Counted from the first letter of the stretch, positions 1 to 7,360 are shown. The stretch: DNA of 15,646 nucleotides from Magnetococcales bacterium (GCA_015228895.1 JADGCR010000030.1:1-15646); one strand, 5' to 3'. Notes: generated by a model not told the origin, from the letters alone. Numbers and translations: made by a program.

Positions 1-61
1 ATTGGGAGTTGGAAAAACTTCATGTGCGGACCGTGTTCGAATACATCCGGGGTGGGTTTCG

Positions 62-1153
62 ATGGGGAATGTGAATCAACGCATGGCGCAGGCTTTGCTG
101 GCGTTCTACGATGCCCACGGGCGGGATCTCCCCTGGCGCAGGGAACGGGACCTCTATCGGATCTGGCTGGCGGAGATCATGCTGCAACAGACCGGGGTGA
201 AAAGCGTGGTTCCCTATTATGAGCGGTTTCTGGCCCGCTTTCCCGATCTTGCCAGTCTGGCGGCGGGGTCGCGGGAGGAGGTGTTGGCCCTCTGGCAGGG
301 TTTGGGCTACTATCGGCGCGCCGCCCATCTGCATGCCGCGGCCTGTCGGGTGGCGGGGGAGTCGGGAGGGCGTCTGCCGGAGAGTCTGGCCGGCCTGATG
401 AGTCTCCCCGGCATCGGGGAGAGTACCGCTGGGGCGATTCTGGCGATCGGTCTGGGGAAGAGGCATCCCATTCTGGATGGCAATGTCAAGCGGGTGCTGG
501 CCCGTGTCCTGGCGCTGGAGCACACCGTGGACGGCAAGGCGGGACAACAGGCGCTGTGGGCCATGGCGGACCGGCTCACCCCGGCGGACCGTCCCGGCGA
601 TTATGCCCAGGCGATCATGGATCTGGGAGCGGCAGTGTGCCGCCCGCGTCAGCCGGCCTGCGCCTGTTGTCCCTGGTCCTCCTGGTGTGGGGCCGCGCTC
701 GCGGGGTGTCCGGAGCGGTTTCCCCGCGTGGCGTCCAAAGGGGTCAAGCCCAACAGGTATCAGTTCAGTCTGCTGGTGTTTCGGGAGGATGGTCGTGTCT
801 TGCTGTTCCCGAGGCCCGCGCGGGGTCTGCTGGCCGGGATGTGGGAACCCCCCGGAGATCAGCCCGGACCCGTGGACACGCCGCCGGACGCCGGGAGCGT
901 CTCCCGTTTCCTGGTCGAGGGATATGGTCTGCGCGTCACCCTTCCCCAACCCCTGGAGCCGGTGCGGCATGTTTTCACCCATTTCCGCCTGACGGTTTTT
1001 CCCTTCATGGGGCGGTGGGTTGGGGGGGAACCGCCGGAGGCGTCGCGCTGGGTCGCGATGCCTCCGGACGGCACCATTCCCGTCTCCACCCTGCATCGAA
1101 AAGTGCTGGCGCGTGGTTGGCAGGGGGAGGGTTCGCTGTCGCTCCGTCAATAA
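62..1153 (+). CDS. mutY: A/G-specific adenine DNA glycosylase MutY
   Basis: Base-excision repair glycosylase that removes adenine mispaired with 8-oxoguanine or guanine. The 363-residue product has the usual MutY order. It opens with a helical glycosylase domain carrying EIMLQQT (catalytic Glu at about residue 38). A helix-hairpin-helix follows, LPGIGESTAGAI (115-126), and then PILDGNVKRVL with the catalytic Asp139. A 4Fe-4S loop has Cys193, 200, 203 and 209 in the C-x6-C-x2-C-x5-C spacing. The C-terminal half (about 230-350) resembles the NUDIX-like 8-oxoG recognition domain, including VRHVFTHFRL. The frame is open back to position 2, but homology starts around NQRMAQALLAFYDAHGR, so I chose the ATG at 62; the ATG at 83 is an alternative. 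The last 7 bases overlap the convergent DUF47 gene. Family assignment is firm and the exact start is not. Confidence 0.95.
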   Translation: MGNVNQRMAQALLAFYDAHGRDLPWRRERDLYRIWLAEIMLQQTGVKSVVPYYERFLARFPDLASLAAGSREEVLALWQGLGYYRRAAHLHAAACRVAGESGGRLPESLAGLMSLPGIGESTAGAILAIGLGKRHPILDGNVKRVLARVLALEHTVDGKAGQQALWAMADRLTPADRPGDYAQAIMDLGAAVCRPRQPACACCPWSSWCGAALAGCPERFPRVASKGVKPNRYQFSLLVFREDGRVLLFPRPARGLLAGMWEPPGDQPGPVDTPPDAGSVSRFLVEGYGLRVTLPQPLEPVRHVFTHFRLTVFPFMGRWVGGEPPEASRWVAMPPDGTIPVSTLHRKVLARGWQGEGSLSLRQ

Positions 1154-1842
1154 ACCTGGACGACGATATCGTGGAGCGTTTTGCCGGCTTTTTTGATGTC
1201 GATGCCGGCGTCGAAGATGTGTCGATAGATTTCACGTCGTTTGAAGATATCCAGAACATAGGTCATCGCTTGCGCTTCCGCCCCGGATTGCCGTTCCTGG
1301 ATCCTTTGGACATGGTTTTCACCCTGAAAGAGCTGTGACAGGGCGTCACGAAAGATTTTCTCGATGGTTCTCCGCGACTTGATCACGGCCATGGCGGCCT
1401 GGCCCGCGTCGGACGGGGAGGTGGAGAGTTTCTGGTATCCGCTGCCCAGGGTCTCCACGGATTGGCGCAGGGTGGCGACCATCTCCTGCATGAACGAGTC
1501 GGCCTTGATTTCCAGGGTGTCCATTTCGAAGACGATGTTCTGGGCGTAACTCAGGATGCAGTCCACGGAGGTGATCGCCCGGTAGATGTCTTCCCGGTCC
1601 AACGGGGTGGCGAAGGCGCTTTTCAGGATGTCCAGGTTGCGCTGACGCAGCACCTCTCCATCCTGCTCCAGTTTGAGGATTTTTGCGGCGCAGGTTTTGT
1701 CGCTGGTGGACAGGTACTCTTCCAGGAGTGTGGCGGCCTGGTTGGCCAACAGGCATTGTTGCATGATCAGCCCATAAAAATCGGGAACACGCGGGAAGAC
1801 ACGGTTGGACAATTTTGCAAGCAGGGTGGTGGATTCGGACAT
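1147..1842 (-). CDS. DUF47 / PhoU-like protein, paralogue 1
   Basis: All-helical 231-residue protein of the DUF47 (PhoU-divergent) family, whose members usually accompany PiT-type phosphate transporters and are thought to regulate them. The family motif TPLDRED is at residues 79-85, and a C-terminal KRREIYRH is at 201-208; both recur in the two other DUF47 genes here (8560-9255 and 10786-11478). No signal peptide or membrane segment is visible, so it is probably cytoplasmic. The start at 1842 is chosen because AAGGAG lies 7 bases upstream and because the N-terminus (MSESTTLLAK) matches the length of the other two copies. It is the most divergent of the three and stands apart from any transporter gene, with its own sigma70-like promoter. 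Its 3' end overlaps mutY by 7 bp. The specific partner is unknown. Confidence 0.87.
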   Translation of the reverse strand: MSESTTLLAKLSNRVFPRVPDFYGLIMQQCLLANQAATLLEEYLSTSDKTCAAKILKLEQDGEVLRQRNLDILKSAFATPLDREDIYRAITSVDCILSYAQNIVFEMDTLEIKADSFMQEMVATLRQSVETLGSGYQKLSTSPSDAGQAAMAVIKSRRTIEKIFRDALSQLFQGENHVQRIQERQSGAEAQAMTYVLDIFKRREIYRHIFDAGIDIKKAGKTLHDIVVQVY

Positions 1843-1929
1843 GGTTCGCTCCTTTTGAGGGTATGGCTGCCGGGGCCGCAAGTCTATCCTGTCGTCTTCA
1901 TCAGGATGTACAGAGCGTCTTCGGGAACA

Positions 1930-1958
1930 GTTAAACGCAATAGCGAACGCAATGTCAA
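1930..1958 (-). promoter_or_regulatory. Sigma70-like promoter of DUF47 paralogue 1
   Basis: On the minus strand, TTGACA (1953-1958) is followed by exactly 17 bp and then TTTAAC (1930-1935), which matches four of six -10 positions. The predicted start lies about 80 bases before the gene's ATG. An exact 8-bp direct repeat, ATTGCGTT (1934-1941 and 1946-1953, 12-bp period), fills the spacer and could be an operator. The promoter rests on the motif match only. Confidence 0.5.
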
Positions 1959-2100
1959 TAAAAATTATCACCCGATCCCCGTGGCCGCTCCGGTGGCCAT
2001 CGCCGCCAGACCACGGTAAGCCGCCCGTGTCCTGATTGTGAGAATTTGTGCTTGCGATCGGGAAGGAAGAAAGATAGTCTGACCCTTGGATGGGACTGTA

Positions 2101-2121
2101 TTGACATATTATTTTTGTCAA
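2101..2121. promoter_or_regulatory. Perfect inverted repeat TTGACA-N9-TGTCAA, candidate operator
   Basis: A 6-bp perfect palindrome with a 9-bp AT-only centre lies 52 bp before the XRE-cupin start codon. The left arm is also a consensus -35 hexamer, though no good -10 follows at 17 bp. The position and symmetry suit autoregulation by the dimeric HTH protein encoded next to it. This is an inference from placement. Confidence 0.4.
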
Positions 2122-2172
2122 GTGTTCGAAATTATTTCCAACGCGGATACGTTTTTTTCAGGATTGGTCGTC

Positions 2173-2721
2173 ATGCCCACACGAGTTCATCTCCGCATCC
2201 AGCAGTTTCGTCAGCAGCGTGGATTGTCCCAGCGTGGTCTGGCCGAGAAGGCCGGGATCAGCGCGGCGGGTCTGTCACAGATCGAGAGCGGGCAGACCTC
2301 CCCATCGGTGGCCACCCTGGAGAAACTGGCGGATGCCTTGGGGGCGCCCATGGCCTCTTTTTTCACCGAACACGAGGAGCCTTCCTTGCGGGTGGAAGTG
2401 TTGGCCATGGGAAGCAGACCTGTTTTCCAGGCCCGTCAGGGCGCGGAGATCATCCCCCTGGGCTCCCGTTTTTTTTCGGTGGGCTTCGAGCCGATTCTGA
2501 TTCGCCTGAATCCCGGTGGGGAGATGTCGGATCAACCGTTTGGCGTGGGCAATGGGGTGGAATTCGTGCGCATTCAACGGGGGCGCGCCCTGTTGACTTA
2601 CGATGGGGAGCAGTACGAGGTCACCGAGGCCCAGTCGGTGTTCTATGATCCGGCCAAGAACCACAACTGGACCAACCCTTTCGATGGCTGGTGCGAACTG
2701 TTGCTGGTACGCTCTCGTTGA
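2173..2721 (+). CDS. XRE-family HTH regulator with C-terminal cupin domain
   Basis: Predicted cytoplasmic DNA-binding regulator of 182 residues. Residues 8-62 form an XRE/Cro helix-turn-helix (LSQRGLAEKAGISAAGLSQI, then a SPSVATLEKLADALG helix). Residues about 107-178 form a small cupin barrel ending in SVFYDPAKNHNWTNP. This is the architecture of the PuuR/SutR-type regulators, where the cupin senses a small ligand. Several of the usual metal-binding cupin histidines are missing (only His164 is obvious), so metal binding is doubtful. The ATG at 2173 is chosen because the HTH begins just after it; the frame is open about 29 codons further up, through an AT-rich promoter-like stretch. It faces the Pst block tail-to-tail, so a role in phosphate control is possible but not shown. 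The ligand is unknown. Confidence 0.87.
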   Translation: MPTRVHLRIQQFRQQRGLSQRGLAEKAGISAAGLSQIESGQTSPSVATLEKLADALGAPMASFFTEHEEPSLRVEVLAMGSRPVFQARQGAEIIPLGSRFFSVGFEPILIRLNPGGEMSDQPFGVGNGVEFVRIQRGRALLTYDGEQYEVTEAQSVFYDPAKNHNWTNPFDGWCELLLVRSR

Positions 2722-2775
2722 GGGCGCGCCGGAGAGGGAGGGGTTCACCTGTTTGGTGGAGTGCGCAACGGAGTG

Positions 2776-2823
2776 TGACCTGTCATCGTTCCACGGTTTC
2801 ACAACCGTGTCGATGACAGGTCA
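2776..2823. terminator. Large two-part hairpin, likely bidirectional terminator
   Basis: A perfect 13-bp outer stem (2776-2788 with 2811-2823) encloses a second 7-bp stem (CACGGTT, 2792-2798, with AACCGTG, 2803-2809). It lies 54 bp after the XRE-cupin stop and 8 bp after the stop of the convergent pstB. There is no T-tract on either side, so termination would be Rho-assisted, or the stem may protect the 3' end of the long pst mRNA. Confidence 0.6.
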
Positions 2824-2831
2824 ATGCTCCA

Positions 2832-3623
2832 TCAGCCGTAGCGTCCTTCGATGTAATCCGCGGTCTCCTTGTGGGCGGGGGTCACGAAGAGGTCCTCGGT
2901 GCGGGTGTGTTCCACCACCCGTCCCATCAACATGAAAATGCACTCCTCGCTCGCCCGTCTGGCCTGGGCCATGTTGTGGGTGACGATCAGGATCGAATAA
3001 CGCCCCCGCAACTCCCAGATCAACTCCTCCACGGCCGCGGTCCCCTTGGGGTCCAGGGCGGAACAAGGTTCGTCCATGAGCAGAATCGAGGGCTTGACTG
3101 GCAACAGGCGGGCGATGCACAACTTCTGCATCTCTTCCAGGGACAACCCGATCGTGGCCTTCTGGTCCAGACGATCCTTCACCTTGTCCCACAGCAACAC
3201 CTGGCGCAGGGCGTCCTCGACAATGCCGTCCGCCTCGCTTTTGCTCACTTTTTTGCCGGATTCGTTGTGAATCCGATAACCGAACAGAATGTTCTCCCGA
3301 ATGGAGATCGGCAGCGGATTGGGACGCTGAAACACCATGCCAACCTGCTTGCGCAACTGCGCCAGTTCCACTTCCGGGGCGTAGATGTTCTGGTCGAACA
3401 CCTCGATGGAACCCTTGATGCGCACATATCCCAACCGTTCGTTGATCCGGTCCACACTGCGCAGAAAGGTGGATTTGCCACAACCACTGGGACCGATCAT
3501 GCTGGTGATGATCCCTTTCTTGATTTTCAGATTGATGTCGAACAGGGCCTGAAACGTCCCATACCACAGGTTGAGATCCCGGGTGTTGATGGCCATGTCC
3601 GGCGCGGAAGGCGTGGCTTTCAT
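2832..3623 (-). CDS. pstB: Phosphate ABC transporter ATPase PstB, signature-degenerate copy (PstB-A)
   Basis: ATPase subunit of the Pst phosphate importer, 263 residues, the last gene of the operon. Walker A is canonical, GPSGCGKST (44-52). The Q-loop is canonical, MVFQRPNPLP (Gln99), as are Walker B LLMDEP (Asp184, Glu185), the D-loop SALD and the H-loop VTHNM (His216). The ABC signature is not: where PstB has LSGGQQQR, this protein reads LSLEEMQK (160-167; the LSLEE codons are 3132-3146). The following CIAR is normal, so the change is local and not a frameshift. Its start overlaps the stop of the neighbouring pstB by 4 bp (ATGA), which implies translational coupling and matched amounts. On its own it would lack functional signature loops; paired with the other PstB it can complete one consensus ATP site. 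The PstB family call is firm and heterodimer pairing is inferred. Confidence 0.94.
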   Translation of the reverse strand: MKATPSAPDMAINTRDLNLWYGTFQALFDINLKIKKGIITSMIGPSGCGKSTFLRSVDRINERLGYVRIKGSIEVFDQNIYAPEVELAQLRKQVGMVFQRPNPLPISIRENILFGYRIHNESGKKVSKSEADGIVEDALRQVLLWDKVKDRLDQKATIGLSLEEMQKLCIARLLPVKPSILLMDEPCSALDPKGTAAVEELIWELRGRYSILIVTHNMAQARRASEECIFMLMGRVVEHTRTEDLFVTPAHKETADYIEGRYG

Positions 3624-4390
3624 CCGAACTTTCCTCCAATATAATCGTTGGTGCGTTGATCACGGGCGTCACCGGAAAAAAGCTGCTCCGTCTCCCCGAT
3701 TTCAACGCATTCGCCATTCAGGAAAAAGGCGGTGCGATCCGCCAGACGATTGGCCTGCTGCACCAGATTGGTGACCAGAATGATGGTCATCTCCGCCTTG
3801 AGTTCCTTGAGCACATCCTCGATCCGCATGGTGGTGACCGGGTCCACCGCGATGGAGAACTCGTCCAGCATGAGAATTTCCGGGCTTTGCGACAAGGCGC
3901 GGGCAATGGTCAAGCGCTGCTGCTGCCCCCCGGAAAGCAGACTGCCCAGATGAGTCAGCCGATCCTTGACCTCATCCCACAAAGCCGCCCGACGCAGACA
4001 GCGCTCCACCAGTTCGTCCAGATCCGCCTGGGAACCGGCGGTTCCGGCCAGACGGGGGGCCAGCGCCACGTTGTCGTAGACCGTCAGCGGCAGTCCCACC
4101 GGCAGGGGAAAGACCACGCCGATCTTGCGCCGCAGGGCGTAAACATTGCGCCAGGAGCGGGTGTCGATGCCGTTGATGTGGATCGTCCCGGTGACGTTCA
4201 TGTTGGGCCGCATCATGTCCATGCGGTTGATGGCGTTCAGGAACGAAGTCTTGCCGCTGTTGGCCGGACCGATGATGCCGAAGATTTCGTTCTCCCGAAC
4301 CTCCAGGGAGACTTTGCCCAGGGCTTTCATGCCACCATAGGCGATGGCGAGATCCTTGACCTCGATTTTGTTGGTGACGCTTCTTACCAT
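3620..4390 (-). CDS. pstB: Phosphate ABC transporter ATPase PstB, Q-loop/H-loop-degenerate copy (PstB-B)
   Basis: Second PstB-type ATPase, 256 residues. The signature motif is perfect, LSGGQQQRL (152-160). Walker A is GPANSGKTS (41-49), which fits GxxxxGK[ST] but differs from the usual PstB GPSGCGKST. The Q-loop Gln is replaced by Pro95 (VVFPLPVG; codon CCC at 4106-4108). The switch His is replaced by Asn208 (LVTNLVQQ; codon AAT at 3767-3769). Walker B keeps Asp176-Glu177 (LMLDEF), but the D-loop is IAVD rather than SALD. The losses are exactly those that PstB-A lacks, and the reverse holds for the signature. The gene overlaps pstA by 7 bp and the next pstB by 4 bp, so all three are probably co-translated. 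Length and flow are normal for the family, so it is not a decaying pseudogene. Confidence 0.92.
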   Translation of the reverse strand: MVRSVTNKIEVKDLAIAYGGMKALGKVSLEVRENEIFGIIGPANSGKTSFLNAINRMDMMRPNMNVTGTIHINGIDTRSWRNVYALRRKIGVVFPLPVGLPLTVYDNVALAPRLAGTAGSQADLDELVERCLRRAALWDEVKDRLTHLGSLLSGGQQQRLTIARALSQSPEILMLDEFSIAVDPVTTMRIEDVLKELKAEMTIILVTNLVQQANRLADRTAFFLNGECVEIGETEQLFSGDARDQRTNDYIGGKFG

Positions 4391-5253
4391 TTCTTTTTAC
4401 CCCGCAGATGCATCCGAATCCAGATGGCGACAGTGTTCATGAGCAGCACGATGCCGACCAAAACCAGGGCCACGCCAAAAGGCAGGCTTTCCGGGACGTT
4501 GGGCACCTGGGTGGAGACCACGAACAGGTGCAACGCCAAAGCCATGGTCTGATCGAATACGCTGTTGGGCAAAAACGGGAGAAACATGGCCGCTCCGGTG
4601 AACATGATCGGCGCGGTCTCCCCCGCCGCCCTGGAAACCTGCAGAATGACCCCGGTCAGAATGCCGGTGAAGGCGTTGGGCAGCACCACTTCCCAGATGG
4701 TCTGCCAACGGGTGGCTCCCATGTTCCAGCAGGCTTCCCGGAAGGCCCGCGGCACGGATTGCAACGATTCCCAGGAGGAGACGATCACCACGGGCAGGGT
4801 CATGATCGCCAGAGTCAAACTGGCCGCCAGAATGCTGGTGCCGAACTTGAAGAAGGAGACGAAGGCCCCCACCCCGAACAGGGCGTGCACGATGGAAGGC
4901 ACTCCGGCCAGGTTGATGGTCGCCAGATTGATCATGCGGGTCAACAGGTTGTCCGGGGCGTATTCCGACAGGTAGATCGCCGCCGCCACCCCCAGGGGCA
5001 CGGAGGCGAGCAGCGAGACCACCACCAGCCAGATGGTGCCGAACAGGGCGGGAAAAATTCCGCCCGCGGTCATCCCGTCCTTGGGATCCTCGAACAGGAA
5101 GGTCCAACTGATGGCGTGGGATCCCTTGACGAGCAAGGTGCCGATGATCAGGAGAACCGGGATGATCAGAATGACCATCATCGCGGCAAACAGCAGTCTG
5201 AAGCGTTTTTGCACCTGCTCGTTTTGATGATTGATAGGAGTTGCTTCGAACAT
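4384..5253 (-). CDS. pstA: Phosphate ABC transporter permease PstA
   Basis: Inner-membrane permease subunit of the Pst importer, 289 residues with about six hydrophobic segments, the first at about 20-42. The permease EAA loop is EACWNMGATRWQTIWEVVLP (about 173-192), which docks onto the ATPase dimer. PstA hallmarks include NLAGVPSIVHALFG (114-127) and SRAAGETAPIMF (207-218). The ATG at 5253 is preferred over an in-frame ATG at 5277 because AAAGGA sits 7 bases upstream and it starts 4 bases after the pstC stop; the longer form would overlap pstC. The downstream pstB overlaps its 3' end. Its EAA loop shares GATRWQTI and VVLP with PstC, so the asymmetry of the ATPases is not mirrored by a large change in the docking loops. 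Confidence 0.96.
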   Translation of the reverse strand: MFEATPINHQNEQVQKRFRLLFAAMMVILIIPVLLIIGTLLVKGSHAISWTFLFEDPKDGMTAGGIFPALFGTIWLVVVSLLASVPLGVAAAIYLSEYAPDNLLTRMINLATINLAGVPSIVHALFGVGAFVSFFKFGTSILAASLTLAIMTLPVVIVSSWESLQSVPRAFREACWNMGATRWQTIWEVVLPNAFTGILTGVILQVSRAAGETAPIMFTGAAMFLPFLPNSVFDQTMALALHLFVVSTQVPNVPESLPFGVALVLVGIVLLMNTVAIWIRMHLRGKKKW

Positions 5254-5257
5254 GGTC

Positions 5258-6178
5258 TTATCCTTTCCGCACGCCACGGACGATGAAGTCGGCGGTCATG
5301 TTGATCAAGAAGGTGATGAAGAACAGAAAGATGCCGATCGCGAACAGCGACTGGTAGTGGGGCGAGCCGACGGCGGTCTCCCCCAGTTCCGCCGCGATGG
5401 TGGCGGTCAGGGCGCGGAACGAGTCGAACACACTGGTGGGAATGTTGATGGAGTGGCCGCTGGCCATGAGAATGGCCATGGTCTCGCCGAATCCACGCCC
5501 CACCCCCAGCAGTCCGGCGGAGAGCAGACCGTTCTTGGCCGCGGGCAGAACCACTTTCGAAATGGTCTGCCAACGGGTGGCGCCCAACGCCTCCGCCGCT
5601 TCCCGGTAGGTGTCAGGCACGGCCTTGAAGGCGTCCTCGGCGATGGAAGTGACGATCGGAGCCGCCATCAGGGCCAGAATGAGCGCGGAGTTGAGTACCC
5701 CCAGCCCCATGGGTACATCGAAAGTGGTGATGATCAGCGGGTTCATGATGGACAGGGCGATGAAACCCCAGACCACCGAAGGAATGGCGGCCAGGAACTC
5801 GATGAGGATCTTCAGGGTCTCCCGGGTTTTTCCGGTGGCGAATTCCGCGATGAAGATGGCGGCCCCGATGGAAAAGGGAAGACAGATCAGCATGGCCAGT
5901 CCGGTCACCGCCGCGGTTCCCGCCACCATGGCCAGAATGCCGTAAGTGGCGCGATTCAGGGAGGTGGGCCGCCATGCGGGGGAGAAAAAGAACTCCGCCA
6001 CATTCATGTCGTTGACAATAAAACCCATCCCTTCCTTGAAAACAAACAGAAAGATTCCAACCACAAAAATAATTGCAGAAATTCCACAGGCAAACATCAG
6101 CGCCTGAAAGAATTTGTCGATGTACCAGTTTTTGTCCCTGGCATCGCTGGCGGTGTTCGCTCCAGAGTGACCTGCCAT
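5258..6178 (-). CDS. pstC: Phosphate ABC transporter permease PstC
   Basis: The other inner-membrane channel subunit, 306 residues. The first membrane segment is at about 25-48, followed by a periplasmic stretch with FFFSPAWRP typical of PstC. Then come LAAIPSVVWGFIAL (129-142), the EAA loop EAAEALGATRWQTISKVVLP (193-212) and GVGRGFGETMA (225-235). It forms the phosphate pathway together with PstA. The start at 6178 has AAGGAGG 10 bases upstream, inside the end of phoU; the phoU stop is 2 bases away, so the genes are tightly coupled. Nothing unusual is visible in the protein itself. Confidence 0.96.
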   Translation of the reverse strand: MAGHSGANTASDARDKNWYIDKFFQALMFACGISAIIFVVGIFLFVFKEGMGFIVNDMNVAEFFFSPAWRPTSLNRATYGILAMVAGTAAVTGLAMLICLPFSIGAAIFIAEFATGKTRETLKILIEFLAAIPSVVWGFIALSIMNPLIITTFDVPMGLGVLNSALILALMAAPIVTSIAEDAFKAVPDTYREAAEALGATRWQTISKVVLPAAKNGLLSAGLLGVGRGFGETMAILMASGHSINIPTSVFDSFRALTATIAAELGETAVGSPHYQSLFAIGIFLFFITFLINMTADFIVRGVRKG

Positions 6179-6180
6179 GA

Positions 6181-7266
6181 CTAAAGTACCTCCTTGCCTG
6201 TCAGCAGATCCATCAACTGACGCAGTTGGACCGCCAACTCACGATAGACCTCCTCGAAACGACGATTGGCGGCGGCTTTGTCGGTGGCGTCCGGTATCGT
6301 TCCGACGTCCCAACTCAGGAAAGAGGTGTGGAACGGCGGCTTGGGAACAAAGGAGCGCACCGGACCTTGCAGGCTGATGATGACATCCATGTCGTTCAAC
6401 TCGACGGACTCCATGCCTTTGGGTTGCATTCTGGCCAGATCGAAACCGATGGAACGCATGAAGTCCACCACCAGGGGATGGGGGGCGCTGGCTGCCGAAC
6501 GACCCGCGCTGAAGAACTGACACTGGGCGTCATACCCCTTGCGGGCGATGGCTTCCGCCATCAGACCCAGGGAGCAGTTCTCCTCGTCCAGAAAGAGAAT
6601 TTTGATCGGCTTCTGTTTCGGGGACTCCCCGGTGAGCCAGAAGATGATCTCCTCGCACAGATTGGTGGCCCGGTTCCCCACCCGTTCCAGCATGTTGAAG
6701 ATGACGTAGAGATCCATCACGTCGCGGGAGTGGCCCGCCTTGGCGTCCCCTTCGGCCACCAGGTCGCGAAACGCCACATCCAGTTCCTTGCCCAGTTGGG
6801 CGTTCATCTCCATGGTGCTGCGGGCCAGACCGGCGTTCTCCTCGCCAAAGGCGGTGAGGGCCTGGCGCAACATGGTGCGGGAACTGGTGGACATGCTCTC
6901 CATCTCCTGTTTCAACAGCCCGGTGGGGGGGGTGGGCAGGTCCAGAGCCTCCCGGGAGATGTTGACCGCGTAATCGGCGATGCGCTCCAGGTCGTAGATC
7001 ATCCGCAGGGAAGAGGAGATCAGACGCAAATGTCCCGCGCTGGGCAGATGTCGGGCGATGAAGGCGTGACACAGCCGATCCAGTTCCTGACACTGGCGGT
7101 CCAGGGCGTAATCCTGCAGGATGGTCATGTTCGCAAGCACTTCGTTACCGGTATACAGAGCCTGCATCGCATTCTTGAGGGCGGTTTCCACCCCTTCTCC
7201 CATGCCGGTCACAGCGGCGCGGATTTGATTCAGGTCTTGTTGCAATCTTTTTTCATAGATGGGCAT
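6181..7266 (-). CDS. phoU: PhoU fused to a degenerate low-molecular-weight phosphatase/ArsC-like domain
   Basis: 361 residues, against roughly 220-240 for ordinary PhoU, which links Pst activity to PhoR. Residues 1 to about 215 are PhoU: two three-helix bundles with the metal-type motifs ERIADYAVN (94-102) and ERVGNRATN (194-202); the Asp of the second is Asn. Residues about 220-355 look like a low-molecular-weight tyrosine phosphatase or thioredoxin-type arsenate reductase: IKILFL then MAEAIARKG (236-244), FFSAGRSA (251-258), and a late WDVGTIPDA (319-327). The catalytic loop, normally CxGNxCRS, reads DEENCSLG (227-234). The nucleophilic Cys is Asp227 and the phosphate-binding Arg is Leu233, so catalysis is very unlikely. 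The gene sits between pstS1 and pstC, an unusual place for phoU, with a terminator hairpin just upstream. A non-enzymatic sensing or docking role is inference. Confidence 0.88.
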   Translation of the reverse strand: MPIYEKRLQQDLNQIRAAVTGMGEGVETALKNAMQALYTGNEVLANMTILQDYALDRQCQELDRLCHAFIARHLPSAGHLRLISSSLRMIYDLERIADYAVNISREALDLPTPPTGLLKQEMESMSTSSRTMLRQALTAFGEENAGLARSTMEMNAQLGKELDVAFRDLVAEGDAKAGHSRDVMDLYVIFNMLERVGNRATNLCEEIIFWLTGESPKQKPIKILFLDEENCSLGLMAEAIARKGYDAQCQFFSAGRSAASAPHPLVVDFMRSIGFDLARMQPKGMESVELNDMDVIISLQGPVRSFVPKPPFHTSFLSWDVGTIPDATDKAAANRRFEEVYRELAVQLRQLMDLLTGKEVL

Positions 7267-7360
7267 CTTTTGCTCCGTCGGTGTTTTCTGAAAATGGTCA
7301 ATCTGTCAGGCTGCCGTCCCCACAGAACGCAACCGCAAGATATTCCGTTCACGTTCAAAA

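Larger units (their letters stand above)
1843..2172. other. 330-bp divergent intergenic region
   Basis: Separates the minus-strand DUF47 gene from the plus-strand XRE-cupin regulator. It holds the DUF47 ribosome binding site and promoter (1930-1958) and the inverted repeat at 2101-2121. The middle part, about 1960-2095, has weak self-complementarity (CCGTGG with CCACGG) but no clear gene, RNA or strong terminator. Both genes have an open frame extending into it, but those extensions lack family similarity. Confidence 0.6.

Noticed and set aside
1..61. Possible end of an upstream gene or an N-terminal extension of mutY
   Set aside because: Too short to identify; the frame is open but carries nothing resembling MutY or another family.
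1843..2121. Upstream extension of the DUF47-1 frame by 93 codons
   Set aside because: No similarity to the paralogues, which all start at the equivalent of 1842; the stretch contains the promoter, and a strong ribosome binding site precedes 1842.
2776..2823. CTGTCAT on both arms of the hairpin, as a classical Pho box
   Set aside because: The copies are inverted, not tandem at 11 bp, and lie between two gene ends where a promoter is not expected; the structure is better read as a terminator.
3132..3146. LSLEE in PstB-A as a frameshift or pseudogene sign
   Set aside because: The frame is continuous, flanking family motifs are intact, and the partner gene shows the complementary changes, so loss by decay is less likely than specialisation.
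5231..6184. 317-codon open frame on the plus strand antisense to pstC
   Set aside because: A shadow frame of a GC-rich gene; composition biased to Gly, His and Asp, no family similarity, no ribosome binding site worth noting.
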